Below the pieces are notes generated by a model. It was given only the letters and a program-made list of their open reading frames with translations, made no database searches and was not told the origin of the DNA. Positions 34,712 through 43,056 of a stretch of DNA of 64,000 nt are shown piece after piece. Each line of letters opens with the position of its first letter. Position 1 is the first letter of the stretch. The stretch is taken from assembly GCF_014356525.2 (NCBI RefSeq), contig NC_052518.1, positions 31,121,464 through 31,185,463 on the forward strand. The letters run 5' to 3'. A program made the position numbers and the translations under genes. Origin of the DNA: Nilaparvata lugens. Its lineage: Eukaryota > Arthropoda > Insecta > Hemiptera > Delphacidae.

Positions 34712-35610
34712 ATAGAAATAAAATAATTTCTTATGTTATTTCAGCATTCATTTTCAATTTACTACCTATCAATTATGTAGAAATTTTTGAGGATCCATCA
34801 AACAAAAAATAACATTAGTTTCTCACAAAAGTGCTATATTAAGAGTGGTGAGACATATTTCTGCAAGTCAACCACAGTTTTTCTCTACCATATCCAAAGT
34901 TGTTGACCTAGATGAGTTGGGCCTTATAGCAACAGGTAACTTGATACCACAAGTCTTAAGAAAACGAGCAAACATAACCTGTAAGCTTCTCCCATACCCT
35001 GTTAAAGAGATACAGCCCTTGTCTCCTATCACAGTGCTATCAGCCAAGAAGCATAAGCTAGAACTGAATGAAATTGATCTAAAACGGAGGAAAATTGAGT
35101 TTTTCTTGAAGCCACACAGTCATTTAGGGAACAGCATGAGCAGCTAGCAGAATTTGAGAAAGAAATAGAACATTTTGAGAGAGAAACTTGAGCCATATTT
35201 CCATTCACATTGTCTAAATTTTGATCTAAGTGGAGTGTACAATGTGACTGCATTTACTGTGAATAATACTGGGAAATTCCCATATGTAGGTGTACTGGGG
35301 GAGAAAGATGATTTGAAAAAATGTTTACTTTGTAAAGGGGTGCCATAAAATGTTTTTATTAATGCATACAAAGCTATCGAAACTCTCAAAAAATGGGTTA
35401 TTTTGTAATCCCTTACAGTGACAAAAAGAAATAATTTGTCTACCAAGGGAAGAAAAAATTTGTGTAATTACAGTCAATGGTATGACAAGCTATAATGGTC
35501 ATACATTTCCTAGAATAGAATCACTTAAGTTTCTGTCAGATGTTTGAAAAAAAAACTTGGAAGACACTCCCTTCACACAAAAAGAAGTGGAGCAGTATAA
35601 TAACATCACA
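34712..35610 (+). pseudogene. Decayed 3' fragment of the Rep-like gene, unit A
   Basis: Matches the main gene from about codon 398 to 694 (36,991-37,887), beginning at ATAGAAATAAAATAATTTC and ending at AACATCACA. Indels in A-runs (for example GAGTTTTTCTTGAAGCC against GAGTTTTTTGAAGCC, and GAACATTTTGAG against GAAAATTTGAG) break the frame several times. The piece with the longest open frame is 34,845-35,147. It lies directly upstream of the promoter of the full gene, in the same orientation, and the same lesions recur in units B and C. The fragment was therefore captured once, before the units multiplied. Confidence 0.9.
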
Positions 35611-35639
35611 TGCTATGCTTTCAACGAAGGCTGTTTCAA

Positions 35640-35801
35640 CGACCCCCACTCCACCACCTCATGTCACATGACCAGTCTTTGACAGCATCCAAATCTTCTC
35701 TCAATAAGTCTGTATGACGTCATTTCTCAACTTTCTTACTATAAATACCACTGCATTGATCTGCATTCATTCAGTTTGATAGTGTCAACGGTGCAGTAAA
35801 C
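35640..35801 (+). promoter_or_regulatory. Promoter of the Rep-like gene, unit A
   Basis: TATAAATA lies at 35,740-35,747 and TCAGT, matching the arthropod initiator, at 35,771-35,775, about 33 bp downstream. The ATG follows at 35,802. A perfect CRE-type palindrome TGACGTCA is at 35,715-35,722, with TCACATGAC, an E-box-like site, upstream at about 35,667. All elements are conserved in units B and C. TATA plus TCAGT spacing is typical of insect and insect-virus genes; that it is used is inference. Confidence 0.7.
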
Positions 35802-38173
35802 ATGGATACTTCTAAGGTGTTTAATGTGCCTATGCTCTGTGGTAATAAAATCAAGCCTACCAATGAGCGGTTTGGTTTGTGGCTTCTATCAGAAAACTTG
35901 TGCGATGACAACCTTGTGACAGACATTGGAAATATTGATTACACTGCTGGGGAAGAACTGTTTGTGCAGGATGACTCAAATCTTGTGCCTATTACAGAAC
36001 CTTTTTGTGACAATATAATGCTTGTGAAAATCTGTGCTTTAGATGATTGTGAAGCAATGGATAAGAGACGCTTCGTTCTAAAAAAGGATATATGTGGTGC
36101 ATTCAACTTATATTTGAGAGGTGAATTCTCTAATATGGTGTCAGCTAAACATGGAGTCAAAGCAAAGCTGCCTTACCTATTGGACAGTGGAAGTGTTATG
36201 TCTCAAAAGATTCTACAAGTGCTTGGCAAAGATAATTACAACGAGGTGAAACAAAAATACCAGGAACCAGTAGGGATACCTTACAAAGTGGAGCTTGCAG
36301 ACGTCCCAATTGCTACATTGATGGAAGAGCTACCGAGATTATTGGAGCAGCTGAGGAAGGAGCACTTCTATCTACTAGACTTGGACATAACACAGGACTT
36401 TGCTGGAATATTCAACAAGAATGGGATGTGTGACTTTCTAACTACAAATCATCGTTTCTGCTTTCAAGGAGAATATAAGAAGACTATAATGTGATAGTAG
36501 ATAACAATAAAACTGTTGGGATTGATTGCTTGACTTGGGTTAATAGTAATGTGAGGGTGAAAATTTATAATAAGTTTGTATGTCAAATAACAAGCCCTGG
36601 TATAAATAAGCAGTTAGGTAACCATATTGTAGACTTTATTGCCTGTCCAGATACAAGATTACGGGAAACTTTCACTTCTCCTGCAGCCAAAATGCATGGT
36701 ATTACACGTTTGGAAGCTACAATCTATAACTACAGTTTAACAAATAGAGACAATAGCAAAACCTTTAACCCTATTCAGGATAGCTTGTCACTTTTGAAAG
36801 ATAGTAGAAATTATTTCCAAAATGCTCCAATTTATTCTGTATCCTTGGCTAAAATGTGGAGAAAACTGACAGATAATTTGAAAAATAGTTGTTGTTTGGT
36901 CTATAATGATCTTCTACAGTATGTTTACTGGGGTAATAGCAATACCAAGAAATTGACTGGAGTACAAGTGAAGCTCCCCACTGACCCACAGCATAGAAAT
37001 AAAATAATTTCTTATGTTATTTCTGCATTCAGTTTCAATTTACTACCTATCAATTATGTAGAAATTTTTGAGGATCCATCAAACAAAAATAATATCAGTT
37101 TCTCACAAAAGTGCTATATTAAGAGTGGTGAGACATATTTCTGCAAGTCAACCACAGTTTTCTCTACCATATCCAAAGTTGTTGACCTAGATGAGTTGGG
37201 CCTTATAGCAACAGGTAACTTGATACCACAAGTCTTAAGAAAACGAGCAAACATAACCTGTAAGCTTCTCCCATACCCTGTTAAAGAGATACAGCCCTTG
37301 TCTCCTATCACAGTGCTATCAGCCAAGAAGCGTAAGCTAGAACTGGATGAAATTGATCTAAAACGAAGGAAAATTGAGTTTTTTGAAGCCACACAGTCAT
37401 TTAGGGAACAGCATAAGCAGCTAGCAGAATTTGAGAAAGAAATAGAAAATTTGAGAGAGGAACTTGAGCCATATTTCCATTCACATTGGCTAAATTTTGA
37501 TCTAAGTGGAGTGTACAATGTAACTGCATTTACTGTGAATAATACTGGGAAATTCCCATATGTAGGTGTACTGGGGGAGAAAGATGATTTGAAAAATGTT
37601 TACTTTGTAAAGGGGTGCCATAAAAATGTTTTTATTAATGCATACAAAGCTATCGAAACTCTCAAAAAAATGGGTTATTTTGTAATCCCTTACAGTGACA
37701 AAAAAGAAATAATTTGTCTACCAAGGGAAGAGAAAATTTGTGTAATTACAGTCAATGGTATGACAAGCTATAATGGTCATACATTTCCTAGAATAGAATC
37801 ACTTAAGTTTCTGTCAGATGTTTGGAAAAACTTAGAAGACACTCCCTTCACACGAAAAGAAGTGGAGCAGTATAATAACATCACAATGCTGGAAATTAAA
37901 GGTAAAGTGAAAGTAGGGGATTGCAGAAGATTAGAGAATCTACAAGAAGGAACAGAATTGGTCATTATTGCAATCAAACAGGTATGCTGTAGAAACAAGA
38001 CGAGATATATTCTACAGTTTGAAAACCTGGAAGCATTGTATGTGTCAAACTATTGGTTAGAGGGAGAATTTGGAAAGCCAAACATAGATTTAAATTATAA
38101 AATTAGAATCAAGCTAGATGTTTTCAAATATACACCCAGTAGGAATAAGGAAAGAGTTACTTTCTGTATTTGA
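35802..38173 (+). pseudogene. Rep-like gene, unit A, broken by one frameshift
   Basis: Same gene as the intact 790-codon copies in units B and C. One A is missing from an A-run at about 36,477, so the frame splits into 35,802-36,494 and a second open part ending at 38,173. Apart from this the translation appears identical to unit B. A sequencing error in an A-run is possible, since the rest of the gene is undamaged. The first part contains the LDLDITQDFAG motif and the second the KIYNK and TRLEATIY motifs. Promoter, upstream fragment and downstream GGA tract are as in the other units. Confidence 0.85.
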
Positions 38174-38314
38174 TTGGGCCATAGATATGCTTTGATATAT
38201 GTATAATAATTTTAAAAAATGAAGAAAATTATTGTGACATTGAGTGTTGACATTGACCTCTCCCCCCATCACCGCATTCCTCTCTCATTTTTTTTTCTTT
38301 CCTGCTAAATGAGT
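38174..38314 (+). other. 3' flank of the unit A gene
   Basis: Short AT-rich sequence after the stop, without a perfect AATAAA. It is conserved in B and C. The A/B comparison shows a base substitution here (CATCACCGC in A, CATCTCCGC on the B strand), so the arms are not exact copies. Confidence 0.5.
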
Positions 38315-38363
38315 GGAGGAGGAGGAGGTGAAGGAGGAGGAGGAGGAGGAGGAGGAGGAGGAG
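38315..38363 (+). repeat. GGA polypurine tract, unit A
   Basis: About 16 GGA triplets with one GGT and one GAA interruption, lying between the gene and the TTAGG tract. The equivalent TCC tracts are at 38,605-38,652 (B) and 42,841-42,918 (C, longer and with ACT/CCC interruptions). Such purine-only tracts can form triplex or tetrad structures. Confidence 0.9.
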
Positions 38364-38604
38364 TTGGGTTAGGTTAGGTTAGGTGAGGTTAGGTGAGGTT
38401 AGGTTTAATAACCTAGGAGGAGTAGGAGTTAGGTTAGGTTAGGTTAGGTGAGGTTAGGTTAAATAAGGCTGCTCATCACTGGGCCCAGTGATGAGCAGCC
38501 TTATTTAACCTAACCTCACCTAACCTAACCTAACCTAACTCCTACTCCTCCTAGGTTATTAAACCTAACCTCACCTAACCTCACCTAACCTAACCTAACC
38601 CAAC
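38364..38604. repeat. Palindromic A/B junction with TTAGG tracts around GGGCCC
   Basis: TTAGG-type repeats of unit A run up to AAATAAGGCTGCTCATCACT. The exact palindrome centre is GGGCCC (38,481-38,486). The mirror image AGTGATGAGCAGCCTTATTT and CCTAA repeats of unit B follow. The junction looks like two unit tails joined head-on. Compared with the outer ends, it lacks the AGTAGGTATAATAAGAGG end sequence. Confidence 0.9.
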
Positions 38605-38793
38605 TCCTCCTCCTCCTCCTCCTCCTCCTCCTCCTTCACCTCCTCCTCCTCCACTCATTTAGCAGGAAAGAAAAAAAAATGAGAGAGGAATGCGGAGATG
38701 GGGGGAGAGGTCAATGTCAACACTCAATGTCACAATAATTTTCTTCATTTTTTAAAATTATTATACATATATCAAAGCATATCTATGGCCCAA
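38605..38793 (-). other. TCC tract and 3' flank of unit B
   Basis: Mirror of 38,174-38,363: a TCC tract at 38,605-38,652, then the conserved AT-rich 3' flank of the gene. Nothing else is seen. Confidence 0.6.
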
Positions 38794-41166
38794 TCAAATA
38801 CAGAAAGTAACTCTTTCCTTATTCCTACTGGGTGTATATTTGAAAACATCTAGCTTGATTCTAATTTTATAATTTAAATCTATGTTTGGCTTTCCAAATT
38901 CTCCCTCTAACCAATAGTTTGACACATACAATGCTTCCAGGTTTTCAAACTGTAGAATATATCTCGTCTTGTTTCTACAGCATACCTGTTTGATTGCAAT
39001 AATGACCAATTCTGTTCCTTCTTGTAGATTCTCTAATCTTCTGCAATCCCCTACTTTCACTTTACCTTTAATTTCCAGCATTGTGATGTTATTATACTGC
39101 TCCACTTCTTTTCGTGTGAAGGGAGTGTCTTCTAAGTTTTTCCAAACATCTGACAGAAACTTAAGTGATTCTATTCTAGGAAATGTATGACCATTATAGC
39201 TTGTCATACCATTGACTGTAATTACACAAATTTTCTCTTCCCTTGGTAGACAAATTATTTCTTTTTTGTCACTGTAAGGGATTACAAAATAACCCATTTT
39301 TTTGAGAGTTTCGATAGCTTTGTATGCATTAATAAAAACATTTTTATGGCACCCCTTTACAAAGTAAACATTTTTCAAATCATCTTTCTCCCCCAGTACA
39401 CCTACATATGGGAATTTCCCAGTATTATTCACAGTAAATGCAGTTACATTGTACACTCCACTTAGATCAAAATTTAGCCAATGTGAATGGAAATATGGCT
39501 CAAGTTCCTCTCTCAAATTTTCTATTTCTTTCTCAAATTCTGCTAGCTGCTTATGCTGTTCCCTAAATGACTGTGTGGCTTCAAAAAACTCAATTTTCCT
39601 TCGTTTTAGATCAATTTCATCCAGTTCTAGCTTACGCTTCTTGGCTGATAGCACTGTGATAGGAGACAAGGGCTGTATCTCTTTAACAGGGTATGGGAGA
39701 AGCTTACAGGTTATGTTTGCTCGTTTTCTTAAGACTTGTGGTATCAAGTTACCTGTTGCTATAAGGCCCAACTCATCTAGGTCAACAACTTTGGATATGG
39801 TAGAGAAAACTGTGGTTGACTTGCAGAAATATGTCTCACCACTCTTAATATAGCACTTTTGTGAGAAACTGATATTATTTTTGTTTGATGGATCCTCAAA
39901 AATTTCTACATAATTGATAGGTAGTAAATTGAAACTGAATGCAGAAATAACATAAGAAATTATTTTATTTCTATGCTGTGGGTCAGTGGGGAGCTTCACT
40001 TGTACTCCAGTCAATTTCTTGGTATTGCTATTACCCCAGTAAACATACTGTAGAAGATCATTATAGACCAAACAACAACTATTTTTCAAATTATCTGTCA
40101 GTTTTCTCCACATTTTAGCCAAGGATACAGAATAAATTGGAGCATTTTGGAAATAATTTCTACTATCTTTCAAAAGTGACAAGCTATCCTGAATAGGGTT
40201 AAAGGTTTTGCTATTGTCTCTATTTGTTAAACTGTAGTTATAGATTGTAGCTTCCAAACGTGTAATACCATGCATTTTGGCTGCAGGAGAAGTGAAAGTT
40301 TCCCGTAATCTTGTATCTGGACAGGCAATAAAGTCTACAATATGGTTACCTAACTGCTTATTTATACCAGGGCTTGTTATTTGACATACAAACTTATTAT
40401 AAATTTTCACCCTCACATTACTATTAACCCAAGTCAAGCAATCAATCCCAACAGTTTTATTGTTATCTACTATCACATTATAGTCTTCTTTATATTCTCC
40501 TTGAAAGCAGAAACGATGATTTGTAGTTAGAAAGTCACACATCCCATTCTTGTTGAATATTCCAGCAAAGTCCTGTGTTATGTCCAAGTCTAGTAGATAG
40601 AAGTGCTCCTTCCTCAGCTGCTCCAATAATCTCGGTAGCTCTTCCATCAATGTAGCAATTGGGACGTCTGCAAGCTCCACTTTGTAAGGTATCCCTACTG
40701 GTTCCTGGTATTTTTGTTTCACCTCGTTGTAATTATCTTTGCCAAGCACTTGTAGAATCTTTTGAGACATAACACTTCCACTGTCCAATAGGTAAGGCAG
40801 CTTTGCTTTGACTCCATGTTTAGCTGACACCATATTAGAGAATTCACCTCTCAAATATAAGTTGAATGCACCACATATATCCTTTTTTAGAACGAAGCGT
40901 CTCTTATCCATTGCTTCACAATCATCTAAAGCACAGATTTTCACAAGCATTATATTGTCACAAAAAGGTTCTGTAATAGGCACAAGATTTGAGTCATCCT
41001 GCACAAACAGTTCTTCCCCAGCAGTGTAATCAATATTTCCAATGTCTGTCACAAGGTTGTCATCGCACAAGTTTTCTGATAGAAGCCACAAACCAAACCG
41101 CTCATTGGTAGGCTTGATTTTATTACCACAGAGCATAGGCACATTAAACACCTTAGAAGTATCCAT
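38794..41166 (-). CDS. Rep-like protein, 790 aa, unit B, intact
   Basis: A single uninterrupted frame starting at the first ATG about 30 nt after the predicted initiator. Residues 193-202 read LDLDITQDFAG-like (acidic D-x-D...D), 254-258 KIYNK and 301-309 ITRLEATIY. The order acidic motif, (R/K)IYNK, RLE resembles Rep_trans-type rolling-circle initiators, where the tyrosine in RIYNK nicks DNA. That makes Y256 a candidate. A basic segment at 509-524 ([16 protein letters not shown]) looks like a bipartite nuclear signal, followed by a coiled coil to about 556. The C-terminal 230 residues are unassigned. An alternative reading is HSH at 560-562 plus YSDK at 631-634 as an HUH/YxxK pair; I find this weaker. 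The family assignment is inference; the gene itself is clear. Confidence 0.85.
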   Translation of the reverse strand: MDTSKVFNVPMLCGNKIKPTNERFGLWLLSENLCDDNLVTDIGNIDYTAGEELFVQDDSNLVPITEPFCDNIMLVKICALDDCEAMDKRRFVLKKDICGAFNLYLRGEFSNMVSAKHGVKAKLPYLLDSGSVMSQKILQVLGKDNYNEVKQKYQEPVGIPYKVELADVPIATLMEELPRLLEQLRKEHFYLLDLDITQDFAGIFNKNGMCDFLTTNHRFCFQGEYKEDYNVIVDNNKTVGIDCLTWVNSNVRVKIYNKFVCQITSPGINKQLGNHIVDFIACPDTRLRETFTSPAAKMHGITRLEATIYNYSLTNRDNSKTFNPIQDSLSLLKDSRNYFQNAPIYSVSLAKMWRKLTDNLKNSCCLVYNDLLQYVYWGNSNTKKLTGVQVKLPTDPQHRNKIISYVISAFSFNLLPINYVEIFEDPSNKNNISFSQKCYIKSGETYFCKSTTVFSTISKVVDLDELGLIATGNLIPQVLRKRANITCKLLPYPVKEIQPLSPITVLSAKKRKLELDEIDLKRRKIEFFEATQSFREQHKQLAEFEKEIENLREELEPYFHSHWLNFDLSGVYNVTAFTVNNTGKFPYVGVLGEKDDLKNVYFVKGCHKNVFINAYKAIETLKKMGYFVIPYSDKKEIICLPREEKICVITVNGMTSYNGHTFPRIESLKFLSDVWKNLEDTPFTRKEVEQYNNITMLEIKGKVKVGDCRRLENLQEGTELVIIAIKQVCCRNKTRYILQFENLEALYVSNYWLEGEFGKPNIDLNYKIRIKLDVFKYTPSRNKERVTFCI

Positions 41167-41340
41167 GTTTACTGCACCGTTGACACTATCAAACTGAATG
41201 AATGCAGATCAATGCAGTGGTATTTATAGTAAGAAAGTTGAGAAATGACGTCATACAGACTTATTGAGAGAAGATTTGGATGCTGTCAAAGACTGGTCAT
41301 GTGACATGAGGTGGTGGAGTGGGGGTCGTTGAAACAGCCT
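41167..41340 (-). promoter_or_regulatory. Promoter of the Rep-like gene, unit B
   Basis: Minus-strand elements: initiator TCAGT (ACTGA at 41,193-41,197), TATAAATA (TATTTATA at 41,221-41,228) and TGACGTCA at 41,246-41,253. Spacing matches unit A. The region between this promoter and the decayed fragment starts with CTTTCAACGAAGGCTGTTTC (minus strand). Confidence 0.7.
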
Positions 41341-41356
41341 TCGTTGAAAGCATAGC

Positions 41357-42255
41357 ATGTGATGTTATTATACTGCTCCACTTCTTTTTGTGTGAAGGGA
41401 GTGTCTTCCAAGTTTTTTTTTCAAACATCTGACAGAAACTTAAGTGATTCTATTCTAGGAAATGTATGACCATTATAGCTTGTCATACCATTGACTGTAA
41501 TTACACAAATTTTTTCTTCCCTTGGTAGACAAATTATTTCTTTTTGTCACTGTAAGGGATTACAAAATAACCCATTTTTTGAGAGTTTCGATAGCTTTGT
41601 ATGCATTAATAAAAACATTTTATGGCACCCCTTTACAAAGTAAACATTTTTCAAATCATCTTTCTCCCCCAGTACACCTACATATGGGAATTTCCCAGTA
41701 TTATTCACAGTAAATGCAGTCACATTGTACACTCCACTTAGATCAAAATTTAGACAATGTGAATGGAAATATGGCTCAAGTTTCTCTCTCAAAATGTTCT
41801 ATTTCTTTCTCAAATTCTGCTAGCTGCTCATGCTGTTCCCTAAATGACTGTGTGGCTTCAAGAAAAACTCAATTTTCCTCCGTTTTAGATCAATTTCATT
41901 CAGTTCTAGCTTATGCTTCTTGGCTGATAGCACTGTGATAGGAGACAAGGGCTGTATCTCTTTAACAGGGTATGGGAGAAGCTTACAGGTTATGTTTGCT
42001 CGTTTTCTTAAGACTTGTGGTATCAAGTTACCTGTTGCTATAAGGCCCAACTCATCTAGGTCAACAACTTTGGATATGGTAGAGAAAAACTGTGGTTGAC
42101 TTGCAGAAATATGTCTCACCACTCTTAATATAGCACTTTTGTGAGAAACTAATGTTATTTTTTGTTTGATGGATCCTCAAAAATTTCTACATAATTGATA
42201 GGTAGTAAATTGAAAATGAATGCTGAAATAACATAAGAAATTATTTTATTTCTAT
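41357..42255 (-). pseudogene. Decayed 3' fragment of the Rep-like gene, unit B
   Basis: Mirror of the unit A fragment with the same start and end points and the same frame-breaking indels. Its longest open frames are 41,547-41,792 and 41,820-42,122. One A-run differs in length from unit A near 41,650. Confidence 0.9.
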
Positions 42256-42840
42256 AATACCTGCATCAGATCTAAAGAGCATCATGTCTATACAGTGGAT
42301 ATAAATAAAAAAGCTCTTTGTTCCAAAGATGATAAGAGAATAGTATTAGAGGATGGAATATCCACATTACCAATTGGATACAAGAATTAAAGTTAAAAAA
42401 AAAAAAAATATTCTAAGAATCTCAATAAAACTTAAAGTACCCACCTTAAGAATATCAAATACCAGAATTTAGTATGGGGAATAAAAAAATTTTTAATAGG
42501 GGAATTTTAAATAGGAAATTTTTTTATGGTTTTGGTAAGAGCAGCTGCACCTGTTCTTAGCACACCTGTCATCGCCTGTTTTGGGGAGAAAATCATGGTG
42601 GGAGGCTTCCTGCTCTCCTATTGATTGGGGAAGGAGTCATGGTGAGAGACAAAATGACTGAGACTAGGTTTGGGGGAGGTTAGGTTAGGTTAGGTTAGGT
42701 TAGGCTGCTCATTGCTGGTGAGCCCAGACAAAATGACTGAGACTAGGTTTGGGGGAGGTTAGGTTTGGGCCCAGTGATGAGCAGCCTAATTTAACCTAAC
42801 TTCACCAAACCTAACCTAACCTAACCTAACCTAACCTAAC
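42256..42840 (-). other. Head of unit B and junction to unit C
   Basis: Head region homologous to 34,331-34,711, then one short CCTAA/TTAGG cassette. The sequence TTTGGGCCCAGTGATGAGCAGCC then starts the tail end of unit C at about 42,768. B and C are therefore joined head to tail with a shortened telomere-type cassette, and the outer AGTAGG end is absent here. TTAGG-type repeats of C (CCTAACC words) follow to 42,840. Confidence 0.75.
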
Positions 42841-43056
42841 TCCTCCTCCTCCTACTCCCCTCCTCCTCCTCCTCCTCCTCCTCCTCCTCCTCCTCCTCCT
42901 CCTCCTCCTCCTACTCCACTCATTTAGCAGGAAAGAAAAAAAAATGAGAGAGGAATGTGGAGAAGGGGGGAGAGGTCAATGTCAACACTCAATGTCACAA
43001 TAAGTTTCTTCATTTTTAAATTATTATACATACATCAAAGCATATCTATGGCCCAA
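42841..43056 (-). repeat. Expanded TCC tract and 3' flank of unit C
   Basis: About 78 bp of TCC triplets with ACT/CCC interruptions (42,841-42,918), longer than in A and B. The conserved 3' flank follows, with several substitutions relative to B (for example TGTGGAGAAGG against TGCGGAGATGG). Confidence 0.85.

Noticed and set aside
34712..35610. A second functional gene upstream of the Rep-like gene
   Set aside because: It is a frame-broken copy of codons about 398-694 of the same gene.
37114..37518. 134-codon frame antisense to the Rep-like gene, also in B and C
   Set aside because: Present in all copies only because the sense gene is conserved; low-complexity serine runs and no start context. 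Treated as a shadow.
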